Of a DNA stretch of 64,000 nt, positions 23,687 through 35,787 are shown piece by piece. The notes below the pieces were generated by a model. The model saw nothing but the letters and a program-made list of their open reading frames with translations. It searched no databases and was not told the origin of the DNA. Both the position numbers and the translations under genes were made by a program. The stretch's first letter is position 1. Each line of letters starts with the position of its first letter. This DNA is from Pyrrhoderma lamaoense (Eukaryota; Basidiomycota; Agaricomycetes; Hymenochaetales; Hymenochaetaceae): positions 2,480,001-2,544,000 of the forward strand of contig NBAZ01000003.1 of NCBI GenBank assembly GCA_002794735.1, given 5' to 3'.

Positions 23687-25271
23687 ATGAGTACACAAAT
23701 GCTTGCTTCATGCTCTAGGCGACGTTCAGTCCATGTTTTTCGGTCCCTTTCTTTAACTCCTTCGATCTCTCTCGCAAGATACTACAGTGGTACCTCCGGT
23801 GACGATAAAACAAACGACTCACTCTTCTCATCGAAGGATGATCCCTGGGGCCATGTTTTCTCCGACCTTGATAACAACCCTCCACTCTCTTCTTTATTAC
23901 CTCTTTCTGGTCATGGAGGAAAATTAAAAAACAAGCAGAGTACTCAACAACTTCCACAACATCCGGGTTTTGCTTCCACTCTTTCATCTTTTCCAGCAGG
24001 GTCTCTCCCTCTTCCGACCTCGAAGGATTCTAGTGAAAAGAATAGTTCAAGTAGTAGGACAAGCATCAGGGGCAGTGAAGTAGAAATCTTTAACGACTTA
24101 TTTAATACTATATTCTCGACTGTCGAGCAAGCAACATCCTCTGGTTATGCGGCGACGCACATTGATGACTGGAAGTCTAATAATCCCTTTGCGGGAAGCC
24201 CTGGAACCTTCAGTCCTTCGACTCGAAATACAGATATCTAGCTAACACGAGTGCCTATAATAAGATGCGTCGTGTAACTCGCTCTCATAGTTGGTCTGCT
24301 GAGGACGATAAAGAGTTAGAAAGGAAAAGACATGCTATGGAGATCTTAGATACCGACGAGGATCTCCTTCAGTGGGCTCGCGACGTTTTATTTGCAGAGT
24401 CTATTCGATACGAAAAAGCTGCTAGGGAAGCGGTCAAACTCTCGGAGGAACGCGAGAAAGAAGTTCGCAATCAGATAATACGTGCGGGTAAGGAGAAAGG
24501 ACAAGATGTCGATTGGAACACGCTCACATCACATAAAATGGCTCGCGTCACATCTTCTCTTCCATTGCAACCGCCAACATATCCTCATCTTCTCGCGCAT
24601 CTCCTACATCTAACTACTCACAAATTTCATGCCCCTCACTTAACCCTATCACTTTTCTCATATGCAGATCACTCTCCGTCGCGTCACGCGTACTTGGTTG
24701 CACGAAAGAAGTATATTACGAGTATCTATCTACTCTGTGGGGATGCTTTCGAGACTTGCGGGCAATTAAAGAAACAGTTTCGGAGATGCTGAGGGATGGG
24801 ATCTATGTTGACCGCAGAGTAGAGAAGGATATCATAGGACCTGCGAGACGTTGGATAGGTGATCGGACTTGGAATGATGAAGTCTTGAAAATGTCAGGGA
24901 GGAAAGAAGAATTAGAGGAGATGAGACATCTCATAGATCAAATCGAGAGACTTGTATATCAGTCAGCAAAGCCTCAGGTTATAACTCGTCCAAGGGATCA
25001 GAAGGGAGGTTATGGAGGGAAAGGAGACGGTGATCATAAAAGAACTGGGTCAGTGAAGAGGAAGGAAAGAAAATGGGGTGATATTGGTCGAAAGTGGCGG
25101 CAAAGTGATGCGGAGAAATGGAAGGCTGATGCATTGGCTTCTACAGCTTCCGCTGGCTCACATCTTGACGCAGAGCATACTCATTCATCGGGAAAAAGTC
25201 CATCACGCGATAGAAGTGGGGATTGGAGTTTTGGTTTTGGAGGTGCGGAGAAGGAAGAGAAAGTGATATGA
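23687..25271 (+). CDS. Mtf2-like mitochondrial expression factor
   Basis: The first true ATG, at 23687, opens a typical mitochondrial targeting sequence (Arg/Ser-rich, no acidic residues, ending near LARYYSG). The middle is Ser/Pro-rich. The C-terminal part carries the motif series seen in the Mtf2-like C-terminal domain of fungal proteins: PHLLAHLLHLTTHKFHAPHL, then SLSVASRVLGCTKEVYYEY, then LWGCFRDLRAIKETVSEML, then a Gly/Lys-rich tail. Yeast Mtf2/Nam1 is a mitochondrial protein needed for processing and translation of intron-containing and ATP6/8 transcripts, coupled to mitochondrial RNA polymerase. The frame slips by one base near 24235 and again near 24665, and both slips restore the family pattern, so I treat this as one gene. 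The role in mitochondrial gene expression follows from family membership. Confidence 0.65.
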
Positions 25272-25796
25272 ATAGAGAATAACTCCTTGTGAAAAGGACA
25301 GAAATATCTAACTTCATATCTAAGTGAAGCTGAATGGGCTAATGATTGGAAGTTTAACAAACTTTCTTATCACACATCAAAATACTGAAATGGAGGATTG
25401 TTATCAAACAACGCTCTTCTCAAGTAATATTCTTAGCTGTCGACAATACAGGTATATTTCGTATAATCAATATATAATAGCATATTATTTACAGGTGACG
25501 GATGGCTGTTGATTTAGTTGCACAGATACAAGTTCCACATTTTTGTATACTGGCTTTTTGATATTCAACTTCTTGTGTATCTGACCCAAAATGAACTTCT
25601 CTATCTATTCTAAACTCTGTACTGCATACAATCTACCTGGTACTTGTGAATCATTAATTTGTACTGTGATAAAAAGACAATCAAGATAGCATACACAGCT
25701 CCGGACCCGTGTCCTGATAACAAAATCTAACGTTACCTCTAGAAAATCGCATATTATACAATTCAAGTGGATAATATAGCAAGCCAGAACTCCTGA
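25272..25796. other. convergent 3' intergenic region
   Basis: Shared downstream region of the Mtf2-like gene and the NRK1 gene. Nothing recognisable. Confidence 0.5.
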
Positions 25797-26795
25797 CTAC
25801 GCTGAACCGTATTTTCCCACCCCCCTCTTGGATGCTTCTAGTATAGATTCTGCCGCACTTTCGAAAATCTCGTCCATGCTAACAGAGCTTCCGTCTGGGC
25901 GAATAGTATTAATCACCTTGAGGTCCTTCACTAGGTCCGCTGGCTCTCCATTATCCAAATTCCCATCCTGGAAAATGCGTGTATGTGCTTTAACGTACGC
26001 GGGGTAAACAATCTGATCAAAGTAGTTCGGAGGATCGCGCCAAAGTGTGCCTTCTGGATCAGATTGAACTACCGTGAGTATAATATAGAATACGTTTATG
26101 GGGATGGAAAAGCAAGTAATACATGTAAGTATGTTATTACGATATTGAAAACAATACGCAGGTAGCTTTACGGGATGAAAGAGGAGGCCACAAAACGCAC
26201 CAGCAGTATGGTATCCATGTCTCTCATGCCTCCTTATCTTTAATACTTCATATGGGGTCCGTAAGAAGATACGCGAATCAAGGGAATTTATAACATCCTC
26301 ATCCCAGTATAGTAAGAATCCGTCAACGAGCCCCCAGATCACTTCTTCATACCCCCTAACCTTTCCATTTCCTCTTTAGCTTTGAGAATTCTTGTCTCCA
26401 TCTTGCAGACACAGTAGGGTCCAATGGGATGTCCTTCTGTTCGTTAAGATGATCGTGACTAATGTGCTCGCTTGGAATTACACCAGTGCCTTTAACGTCT
26501 TTCATGAATGCCCTTAGTCGCTTCCAGTCAATTGCACCTGCTGGATCGTCCCAGTCCTGTACGCCATGAATGGGATGTATGGGTACGAGTTCTTGTGGAG
26601 GTGCAAAGTCATCTTGATGTATGATGATACTGTTTGGAATGCACGCCTTCAAGTGCTTTGCTAAAGTTGTCTTGCCGGAACAAGTAGCGCCACTGTACTA
26701 CCAATAGAGCAGTAAGAGATTATGATGAATGTGGGAAAGAAGTATTTAGCCCACCCAATACCGACAAGGACTACTTTTCGTCTTTTGCTTGACAT
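25797..26795 (-). CDS. NRK1: nicotinamide riboside kinase
   Basis: The start at 26795 gives MSSKRRKVVLVGIG, and after a short intron the Walker A loop GGATCSGKTTLAKHL. Next come the substrate-side motif HQDDFAPP, a Trp/Asp segment (VQDWDDPAGAIDW), the Walker B/lid strand (WGLVDGFLLYWDE), and the lid arginines in LKIRRHERHGYHTA. A longer intron (about 118 bp) leads to PEGTLWRDPPNYFDQIVYPAYV, a signature of this family. NRK1 phosphorylates nicotinamide (and nicotinic acid) riboside with ATP to give NMN or NaMN in NAD salvage; it is cytosolic. The protein looks complete, of usual length for fungal NRK1, ending with a short helical extension. Confidence 0.9.
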
Positions 26796-27153
26796 GGTAA
26801 GCCGATAAGCTTAGCTACTTAGTATCTTAAGAGCTTATATGCACAATTATGTCATATACAGTAAGCACGTCACACTCAGTATTATTATTTGTAAGGAGTG
26901 TGACGGTACTATCTATTACATATAGTTATAACTCGCTACGCGCACTCTGCTACATACTTGATAAAAAACCTCGGTTCTTTGCGTGCAACTAAAATTATAT
27001 ACATGTAACCCATTCTACAGCGGTTTCAACTGGCTCTAATCACCATAGCTTGCCCTCGCTTCATGCAGTTTCAAGTATTTGTTAATGAACATCAGAGTGT
27101 CTGTTTGATATAAAGTAGATATGCTAAGTCTTGGCCACAGCTTTTGAGCGATA
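26796..27153. other. divergent promoter region
   Basis: About 360 bp between NRK1 and the next plus-strand gene; no gene seen. Confidence 0.5.
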
Positions 27154-27909
27154 ATGACAACTAGAAGGAAAGCCCTAAGTACCCCAAATCCAGCACCCTT
27201 AAAGAATCCATTCAACGAGAAGGACCCATCAATAGTTGATTTACTCAATGGCTATAAGCATGGGGATCGGTATCAGCCTATACGGGATGACACTGACGTT
27301 ATACTTGAAAGATTAGGGGAGATAGCAGCTCATGCTTGCTTCCCAGACCCATTCAAAAACGCCCTTAAAAAGGAGTATATAAGAGACCGCGAGTTCGTTG
27401 GACCTGTGCATAAGCTTCTACAATATTATCTTAAAGTGGTTTCAACTCTGGACGTAGACTTCTCAGAGCTTGTAAGCGCACAAAATTCGCTCTTGAGGCT
27501 TGCTAGCATGCCTAGTGGATCATACGAAGACTGTGCACGTACAGCGGAAAGAGTCCTTGGTATTTTAACTGACCAACGAGGGGGACATGTATACATACCC
27601 TCATGTACAGTATCTCGATCATCCAGTGTAAGTACAGTCAAACCAATAGCGAAGGATACCAGCCGCCGAAGTCCATCTACTACTATATCAAACGAAGGTA
27701 CGAATAATAAGCATGATGCTGTAAGGAGCACAGTCAAGGCACGACCAGTATCCCAAGCATCACAGTTTAAATATCAAAGCAACGTTACGTCTGAAGCACG
27801 TCCAAGCGGGCAGATTGCCCCAAAGCTATCGCGGGTTTGTAGTATGCTCAATAAGACTCCCCTAAAGAATCAGTCAGTACAAGATATAGGGCGTCGAGGC
27901 CAAGCCTGA
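27154..27909 (+). CDS. hypothetical protein, 251 residues
   Basis: A single open exon starting at the ATG at 27154. The first about 130 residues look folded and helical (DDTDVILERLGEIAAHACFP; FVGPVHKLLQYYLKVVSTLD; ENSLLRLAS-like segment). The rest is a Ser/Thr/Lys-rich, probably disordered tail. No domain recognised, no signal peptide and no membrane segment. A chance ORF of this length with such composition is unlikely. Confidence 0.5.
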   Translation: MTTRRKALSTPNPAPLKNPFNEKDPSIVDLLNGYKHGDRYQPIRDDTDVILERLGEIAAHACFPDPFKNALKKEYIRDREFVGPVHKLLQYYLKVVSTLDVDFSELVSAQNSLLRLASMPSGSYEDCARTAERVLGILTDQRGGHVYIPSCTVSRSSSVSTVKPIAKDTSRRSPSTTISNEGTNNKHDAVRSTVKARPVSQASQFKYQSNVTSEARPSGQIAPKLSRVCSMLNKTPLKNQSVQDIGRRGQA

Positions 27910-28358
27910 CCACTCCGAGGAGGATATCCATGAAACATCATAACCCACAGCCCTAATCAATTATTAAAGAGTTGATTTACATAACTTAAAAAAAAAACTT
28001 TCAAGCTAATAAAGAGCTGGAAAGTGTAGGGAACATGTTGTAAGATAGAAGTCCCTTGTTTTTTAATGAAGCCTTCGTTAGGTGTACTCATATAATAGTG
28101 GACTTTGTTGTTGAACATACTAAGCTGATGCTTTAGAAGAAAGATACATAACAGGCGCCGGTCTTCTTTGGTTGACATCAAGCAAACCTCATCATAGTGA
28201 AAACTATTTTGAACACATGAAATACGTAAGACCCATGCTATAGTGCATAAGACATTGCACAAGCATACTTTGAGTAGATGAGGGAGCTGAGGAGGTATCC
28301 TTTCACTCAATATGATAGTTTTGCATACGTATACAAAAGTTACCGTCCGGCTTTCTGA
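27910..28358. other. convergent 3' intergenic region
   Basis: Downstream region shared with the enoyl-CoA hydratase gene; includes a long A-run on the plus strand near 27990. No supported gene. Confidence 0.5.
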
Positions 28359-29421
28359 TTAAAGGTGCGAGAATTTTGGTTTCCTCTTCTCCGCAAACGC
28401 AGCCATACCTTAGTGTACAAGTCAGATTAGAAGATGAAAGAGTGGGCTATATAGTACAAACCTTCTTTCTGATCCTGCGTAGCAAACAGTCCGTGGAATA
28501 ATCTCCGCTCATATCTTAACCCTTCTGATAGAGGCAGTTCTAATGAGGCTTTCACGGCTTCCTTTCCCGCTTGCACTGATAGTGCACCCTTAGAAGCGAT
28601 AACTTTAGCCAGTTCGACCGCTTCTTTAACTACCTGCCCTTCTCCTTCACCGACTACACGATTAGCTACTCCCCATGCGACTGCCTCCGCCGCGCTGAAC
28701 CTTCGCCCCGTGAGTACGAGCTCCATTGCACGTGATTTTCCTACTGCTTGAGTGAGCCGTTGTGTACCTCCTGCCCCCGGAATGATACCCAAGTCGATTT
28801 CGGGTTGACCAAATTGTGCTGTTGGAGATGCAAGCACGATATCGCACATAAGGGCAATCTCACATCCACCTCCAAGAGCGTAACCGGACACGGCTGCAAT
28901 TGTCGGCTTGCGAAGATCCGAAAGTCGATGCCAAACAGAGAGAAAGTCGACCTTGTAGACTTCGTTATCTGAAGAGATGGAGAGGTTTAAAGCATGATTA
29001 TGGCATCGAGTAACTCAGTAGCAATTAGAAACAAACATGACTTGTCCTTCATCTCCTTAATGTCTGCACCTGCCGCGAATGCCTTCTCCGAGCCAGTGAT
29101 GACAACAGCGCGTATATTGTCATCCTTCTCCGCAACGTCCAGAGCCTCATTCAGCTCACCCACTAGCGCGGCACATAGAGCATTTAGAGCTTTTGGCCTG
29201 TTAAGTGTAATTTGAGCTACACCTTCTGCAGGAATAGATGTGAGGATATTCTCATATTTGCGTTGTTCCGTCCATACGGAAGCATAAGCCGAGGTGGACA
29301 TAACACGGTTGTGAAGATAAAGATTTGTCTGTAAATTGGGGGCCATAGATTGGATGGACGTGGACCGACGGGTAGCAGAGGTGAGTGCACGACAAAGAGC
29401 AAGTGAACGAGTAACTGACAT
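28359..29421 (-). CDS. mitochondrial short-chain enoyl-CoA hydratase
   Basis: The start at 29421 ([20 protein letters not shown]) gives a clear mitochondrial presequence. The crotonase core follows: [30 protein letters not shown], an intron, then [17 protein letters not shown] and [20 protein letters not shown]. The two catalytic glutamates of the family are both present (GGGCE and GQPEI), and the oxyanion-hole Gly and Ala are in place. The last small exon gives the usual end [14 protein letters not shown]. It hydrates trans-2-enoyl-CoA to L-3-hydroxyacyl-CoA in mitochondrial beta-oxidation and in valine/isoleucine breakdown. The gene is intact through its three exons. An in-frame ATG 48 bases further upstream exists, but starting at 29421 gives the better presequence. 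Confidence 0.92.
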
Positions 29422-30106
29422 GGTAATTGGGTGATGAAGAATTCTGACAGTTAGCGCGGAGCAGGACAAGAGGGATCAAGTGACCTCATCTACGGGTACT
29501 CGCTTATGGAACAGAAGCCGAGTTGATCTCACAATTACCCGCTTACCAAGTATCGTACATACATGAAATCATATTAAAAGGAGCATCATCATGATAAAGT
29601 ACAAGTAGTATAACCTCATTCCTTTCACATACATTATAGTGCAATATGCTATGCATGCAAAGATCTGATCTAGTACGTGATACTTAGGTCATTTGTTCCG
29701 AACAAAGTTGATCAAAGTTCACAACAATATTTAATTATATTGTTTGAGCAAACACTATCAACGGGCCTAGGCTTCTCATTTATAACGCTTTCGTAGTCGA
29801 GAAGACTTTGTTTCTTGTGTAACATCGGACTCGGAGAAATGGTTTCTCCTAATTCCGCAATTTCAATGTTATTGCTTCGTCATTACACGAGTCTCCTTGA
29901 TAAAGCACCAATTGATATATTAGAATGTCATCTTGACCATTCTAAGATTGCGAAAAGTGACTCTTGGTTTATATATTACCTTCCTTTGATTTTCGCTTTG
30001 TCAAAAGGTTATGTTGATCCGCTTCTAGTAGACTACCTCTGAGGTAAGTTCTAGTTCCCCTACAGATCTGCTGATAACACTTTAACTTATTATTGAAACT
30101 AACTAG
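29422..30106. other. region upstream of the USP-like gene, possible 5' exon
   Basis: Contains the divergent promoter of the hydratase gene. An open stretch at about 29839-30041 (MVSPNSAISMLLLRHYTSLL onward) could be a 5' exon of the next gene, since a splice acceptor (actaactag) sits right before the ATG at 30107, but the frames do not join cleanly. Confidence 0.35.
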
Positions 30107-31796
30107 ATGCAAAACCCCGATTCAGCACAAGATGAACCTCGTAAGCCTCGTAAGCTGTCACCATCTCAGGTTTCAACAGCAAGCAGGAATGTGGGAGATT
30201 CAAACTCGAGTTCTCCAAGTGCTAAAAGGTCTACTAAGCCTAGCCATGTTGCTTCAAATACAGCGAGAAGTACAAGTACCCCCGTTATGTCCGCCCCCCT
30301 GGAGACAGTAAAACCTCAATTTCACCTAGGAGATCAAGGCCTATAACTGATCCAACGACTGACAAAATAAAAACATCGAATGTAACCACAAGATCTACGG
30401 TCCAGGCCGTTCCAGTAGCCACAAAAACCATCCCTATAACTACCAGATCTGGTGCTACCTCAGCAGCAAAGGCCATCCTTCAACCCTAAGAAAATTACTA
30501 CCCCAACAGGAGTCGTAAGACCCCTTTCTCCAAGACCTAATAATCCACGGACACCTCCAATTCCTGTTACACAGACTCGGGATCCCCGTAGAGTTGTCGC
30601 AGTGCATAAAAACACCGGAAGTACCACGAGTTTCCGAGGGTAAAAGTGCGGCACCTTTCAAAGAGTATCCAAAGGGTAAAATAGCGACAGAAATTCTCCA
30701 ACTGAAAGTCAAGGTATTTGATAGCATTATTTTTTTGTTGGATGACAAAGGGCTGACTATATAGATGCATTTTTAGTCAGGTCCAAGTCTGTAACTACAA
30801 GTCAAGTATCTCAAGATAGCGCAACCGGGACCCTGGTAACACGTGCTGAAAGAGTGAATACAAATGCAGTTGCAGCGCTTGAAGCTCATACCAATGCTTT
30901 CAGAGATGACGAACTCCGAAGAAAGTCTCCTCTTGGTATAAATGGATAGAGTACAGTTGTCCATATGATTCAACTATCCCTATTTTGTTCCAGATATGGA
31001 GACGAAATCCAAATGTCTGGAATAAGTATCTAACGCGGTATAATAAACTTGATTGGCTCCCACATGCATTTGAGAATGTTGAGAAATTCAAGAAAATGGA
31101 CTCAGAGGCTGAATATACGAAAATCAGGACTAATATAAGAACTATTCTATATGGAAAGAATCATAGAAGATTCCCTATAGGAAGTGATTGTGCATTGATT
31201 CAACATGTACTAGAAGAGCTGCTAACTATGCGGAAGCCGTATCTTACGAAAACTGTTTCATGCCAGGATTGTGGAGAGACCATCGAACAGTCTTCAAGGG
31301 TAAGCTTCCTTAATGCCATGTACGAAAGATCCGTGAACCAAATTTACTGTTTGTTTGAGCGAAATTTTTCACCATCGCCTGAAACGCCTTGTAGATTATT
31401 TGATTATTGGAAATTTGCGAGTGGAGCAATCGTTACTCATTGCCCTAAGTGTAAAGAAGTTGTAGATGCTTATGGGTCGCCTTTTGTTATGAGCAAGATT
31501 AAGTCTCATCCGCCGATAATAGGTATTCATGTCTATAGCTCATCTTTCATCATAGACACGGGTTTCAAAGTAAAAAATGAAACTTACGAACTTGCGGGAT
31601 TATATACTATGATGGTCTGTCTGTACATTACGCCTGTAGAATCATCGGCTATGATGGAGATATATGGTATTCGGATGGTATGAAGAAAAATGGTGTCCCT
31701 GAATATGAAGGGAATATCTCTCAATTTGATCAAAACATGCTGTATTCCCGGATGAATATGAATGCCATCGTAGCAATCTATGCGAGAAAACACTAG
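30107..31796 (+). CDS. ubiquitin-specific-protease-like protein, paralogue 1
   Basis: A Ser/Thr/Pro/Arg-rich disordered leader (several frames or small exons up to about 30950) precedes a folded domain from 30994. The domain has IWRRNPNVWNKYLTRYNKL, then FPIGSDCALIQHVLEELL with a candidate nucleophile Cys, a zinc-knuckle-like CQDCG and CPKCK pair, PPIIGIHV, and then, after a one-base slip near 31605, IIYYDGLSVHYACRI and DIWYSDGMK. The last two match the His box and the tryptophan-containing end of USP-type deubiquitinases. The stop is at 31794-31796. The closest relative in the window is the gene at 42468-43586. The role is unknown; de-ubiquitin(-like) activity or a derived non-enzymatic form are both possible. 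Confidence 0.55.
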
Positions 31797-32227
31797 ATAT
31801 CATAATTTTCGAGAAATCGCAAACCATGTTTAAAATTGCATTGAACTGGGTTCATAATAATACATGATGTGTGACTCAAAAGCGCAAACTTGAGTTTGTT
31901 GCAATTTAACAGATGAGCTGAAATTAAACAGTGAGTGTAACAAGTCGACAAGATATTTGTGTATGGTTTACTTGAAACATGTGAAGCTGGATTCTTACTC
32001 CAGCATGCAAATTAACTAGAGATCTTATATTTCTATTTGACTACAATATAAATTGGCAATTATATATAGCTATCTTATTTCCAGTCCATATTCATACCGC
32101 TTGCATGTCGGCGACTTGTTGCTTCACTCGTACAATATACATTAGTCTTGTTTAGTCTCTTGTGCATGTACATGTATATCATCTTACAGTAGCGACACTA
32201 ATGGTGGATATGTTCAACTCGTCCCCG
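31797..32227. other. convergent 3' intergenic region
   Basis: AT-rich; no gene seen. Confidence 0.5.
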
Positions 32228-33062
32228 TTAGTCTGATCTTGGCTCGCTGCAAAATGCCGAAATCCCAGAGTCAAGTAATTTCTTTTCATTTCTAAGCGGC
32301 TCATGCTGTATCAAGCCTTCGGCTCGTTTGATTAGTTGAAGAACGTCCTTAATAGCATCGGCATCCAAAGGATTTACAGCCCCTTGACTTAAAATCTTCT
32401 CCACCGTTCGAAGTTGGACAAGTAATGAGTTGCAGGCTTTGAGTCGTTCTTCAAGTTCGGTCCTCTTGTCTTCAGACACATCAGACTGTCTCCCACCTTC
32501 AAGTGCCTTGATTTGTGTTTCGTGAGACTTAGCTATACTCTCGATTTTACTTAGGACCATGTCATCAATCCAATGTACTGCCCTCTTATCCTTTCGGTTT
32601 TCAGAGATCCGTTGCTTGCCACTTTTGGATGAACGATAAACACTATTAAATTTAGCATTTGCTTCTTTACTTGACTGTCTGCTACATATACAAGGCATGG
32701 AAACAGGAGTCATGGGTCGTTTTAGATTTACAGCAGGTCTGTATTCTTCAGGTATTTCAGAGAGCGATAGCCCGAGTTACGTCTTTCAACCTGTCGTTGT
32801 GGGAGTCCTACAGTGAGGGGCGGAGCGGTTTCGGACTACTTGGGAAAGGCACTGGTATTGTGAGCTTGGTGCTGCTAGGTTTCACAAACGATTTGTGACA
32901 TGTTGCTGCTGAAGATGAACGTTGCAATGAGGTAAAGTCTTCCTGTTCAATGATATTTCTTGAACTTGAACTTGAGAGTTGACGCGGTCTAGAGATGGTC
33001 GGCTTTCCTCGTTCTTGATACATGACAGTTCTATGAGCTAACGTCCGATTCAGATTTTTCAT
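32228..33062 (-). CDS. coiled-coil protein of unknown function
   Basis: Starts at 33062 (MKNLNRTLAHRTVMYQERGK) with a Ser-rich basic leader. The C-terminal half is helical with heptad spacing (DDMVLSKIESIAKSHETQIK; RTELEERLKACNSLLVQLRT; IKDVLQLIKRAEGLIQHE) and is probably a coiled coil. The frame slips near 32820 and near 32740 without introns, but the three open parts have matching composition and read as one protein. No domain recognised. Its small size, basic leader and coiled coil would fit a cytoskeletal or kinetochore component, with no direct support. Confidence 0.5.
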
Positions 33063-33741
33063 ACGGCATTTATATGAAAGCGAAAATTGAATAGAACTAG
33101 CACTGGCAATAATCAAGTTTCATTGCGAATACTGTACATCTTAGAAACGCTAGTAGTTGTAAGTTGGCTTTGCCACCAAATTGACCAGCATATAAGTTGA
33201 TAGAGGCCTGAAAGTTTCACTGTATTTGAGAAGATAAAATTTTGCAAAGTATAAGAGTAAGAGAATCAGTTATGTAATTGAGTAATGGCTCGAGGCACTA
33301 GATGTAGCAAAACGGTTTCCACACTTTTGTAACGTGTCCATAGAGTGGAATGCGCTACGAATCGGCCTTTTTGACTACCTGTTATCTAGACTAACAGACG
33401 TAAAAGCCCAAGCCACGCGAGGTCTAGTCTTGCATCTAGTCTGCAGACGATAATATTTTTGATTCTTGTGTTCTTTTTAGCAGACAGTAAAGAAGCAGCT
33501 TGTAGAAAGAGGAAGATGTAGAGTGAAATAGTGGTATATCCAAGTTAAGGGTGCAGGAGTGTGATACCATCTAAATACGCGGAATATGTATAATTAAGAT
33601 TACCTGAGGCAGAAAGGAGATGGATATAAGCGAGTAAGTAGTCTTCTTAAGAGATATTTTGTGAGTTGGACAGCTGCTTCAGCAATCCCTCTGGAGGATA
33701 GTTTAGAGGCGGGGACCTTGAAAAAGACTCGCGATTAATAC
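33063..33741. other. intergenic, no gene seen
   Basis: Holds the promoter of the coiled-coil gene and the 3' region of the EMI1-like gene; no supported ORF. Confidence 0.5.
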
Positions 33742-34176
33742 TTAGAGAATATGGGCTGAAGAGAAGTCAGAGAAGACATACGTGCGTACGGACCAGACAT
33801 CTTCACTAGACTTTCCTGTGCGTCGGGCGGCCCACCATTCTGCTCTCCTTCGAATCCATGCTTCTCTCCTAGCATCTTCATCGAGAGATTTGAGAGATAG
33901 ACAAAATTTGAAATCTTCAAGTTTCCTTCCACATTGACTCTGCCCTCCATGGCGATAAAGCGACTTCAGCTGCGATCCTAGAGCTAATAATCAAAATTAA
34001 GTCAGAAAAGAAGAGATGATAATATCCTCAAGCACGAAGCATTATTAACCATTGCAAGACAAGAAATCGTCAAGTAGTGACATGCAACCTGGGATATCGT
34101 TAGGAGTAGGATGTATTACTTCTAAGCGACGAGTCTCTTGTTCTACAGCAATTCTGAAACTCGAAGGCTCTGCCAT
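33742..34176 (-). CDS. EMI1: EMI1-like (DUF3128) twin CX9C protein
   Basis: Starts at 34176 (MAEPSSFRIAVEQETRRLEV). Two CX9C motifs can be counted exactly: CMSLLDDFLSC at the end of exon 1 and CGRKLEDFKFC in exon 2, separated by LKSLYRHGGQSQ. The segment SLKSLDEDARREAWIRRRAE followed by WWAAR and SSEDVW is typical of the DUF3128/Emi1 family. Twin CX9C proteins are imported into the mitochondrial intermembrane space and oxidised by MIA40, whose gene lies at 44567-45388 in this window. Yeast Emi1 is needed for early meiotic induction through an unclear mitochondrial link. The end is at 33742-33744 if the last exon is read straight; a small alternative intron would shorten the tail. Confidence 0.85.
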
Positions 34177-34377
34177 GACGCTGAAAAGCAGGAATTTGAG
34201 GAGTTTAATCGGAAAACAAGAAAATAGAAAAGCGGAAAGACTTGGAAGGTCATGTGACTTATATTTTAAGTTCGATCGGCAATTACCAGTGATACCACAC
34301 AGAGCCACCTTGAACTTAAAACACTATCTTCTGGTTCTTTACTATTGATACTGAAATATTCAAGAAAAAAAGGATTA

Positions 34378-35395
34378 ATGAGCTTCGACGCCTTTGGACC
34401 CCTGGACGATATAATCCAGGTCATATATCAAGGAACATCACGATTCGTCCTTCTTTCAAAGGTTAATTTTGACACATCTCCCCAGACATGGGAAATTCAT
34501 ATCGGAGTCGTGGATTTAGGAAGATGGTGGGAGTCCCAGTGGTCTGAAAAAGACGCTCGTGAACTTCTGGTGAGTTGAATCTTGTATGATAATCAACACA
34601 TTTCCTGACAAGTCCTATCGACTACATCAGAATAATGATTTTAATGAAGATAATTTAGAGCTACTTGCGGATGAAATAGCAGAAGCAATTATAAATCGCC
34701 ATCTCACGCTGGATGGATGGACAACTCCACCACCAGAACGTGGCTGCGAGGATATAAAAGTACGGTTCGAATTTTTATTTCTCTCATCTCGCTGACGAGC
34801 TTATTCAGTCTTTTACCCCTTAATTTGTTATAGATAATAATCAATCCTAATGGACTTAAGCCCTTTTCACTATCCTTAAAGGAACTATCTGAATCTGAAG
34901 CGGTATTATTTACAACAAATACACTATTATCTGTAAGTAACGCTTATCATACTTTTTTATGATTACTTGACTTGTTATAAAGCTTGGTTTAAGCGCTCAG
35001 CAACGAAAATGTCGTATGAATCCTCCTACTTATGTAGCACCTGCCGTTTCTACTACTACTGTCACAAACAGGAAACGGGTTCTTGATTCCTTGCCAAAAG
35101 GTACTTCTTTTCTTCAAGATATTTTTCTCTATATTTATCATTTTATGATCAAGCACGGGCTCGATCTCGGTCACCTCAAGAAATCGAAAACCATACACTA
35201 AATGAAAAAGAGCATGTGTCAGAAAAACCTGTTCTTCCTACCAATGGTCATGAGACCAGTGTCCTCGCAACATCTAAACCAAAACGGAAAAGTGCGTCTA
35301 TACAAGCTTCAAATGCGAAGACGCATACAAAGATTGTAAGGAAGAAGGCACGAACGGTGCAAGCGATGGAATTTGCCAGTGACGAAGAATCCTAA
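34378..35395 (+). CDS. possible PAXX/XLF-like end-joining factor (unknown protein)
   Basis: Five exons. The N-terminal part (MSFDAFGPLDDIIQVIYQG; then RFVLLSKVNFD, WEIHIGVVDLGRWWESQW) alternates short hydrophobic strands, followed by helix EDNLELLADEIAEAIINRHL and strand/loop IIINPNGLKPFSLSLKEL, then LLSLGLSAQQRK. This order (beta-rich head, aromatic DLxxWW helix, long helix, FSLSLKEL strand) resembles the XRCC4-superfamily head, and PAXX most of all. The C-terminal tail is disordered and ends in a basic patch then acidic end: KIVRKKARTVQ and AMEFASDEES, similar in style to the Ku-binding tail of PAXX. I do not see enough identity to be sure. If right, it acts in non-homologous end joining in the nucleus. 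Otherwise it is an uncharacterised fungal protein. Confidence 0.45.
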
Positions 35396-35787
35396 GAGTC
35401 TCGGGCCTCTACTACTTCTTTGTATTTATAGTCTCAAAGCTCTAGGTACTGGATATACTTTGTAAAAAATTTACCGTGGCTTGAGATAAAAAGGGAATGA
35501 ATTCAGGGAAATGAGAACGGTTTATTACTAAACATGGAAAGAGCTATGCCCGACGATCATCTAATTTCCAAATTGAAACCAAGTTTCTGTTCTGCAGAAA
35601 GTGAGAACACGGGCCAAAACTGCGGCTGAGAATAAACCAGAGAGGCTCCTTGTCCTCGTTGTTCACCAACGTCTTTTCCTCATGCTCACCCAACGTCAAC
35701 AGTTCTTGTAACCTTACACTCTCTTAAACTCCGAAGCCTTTTATAATAAAACTAGAAAGAAAAAAGCAAAAGGAGGTGGAGTTTCTT
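35396..35787. other. promoter region of the ARF-GEF gene
   Basis: A TATA-like stretch (ttttataataaa) lies near 35740, about 50 bp upstream of the ATG at 35788. No gene seen. Confidence 0.45.
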
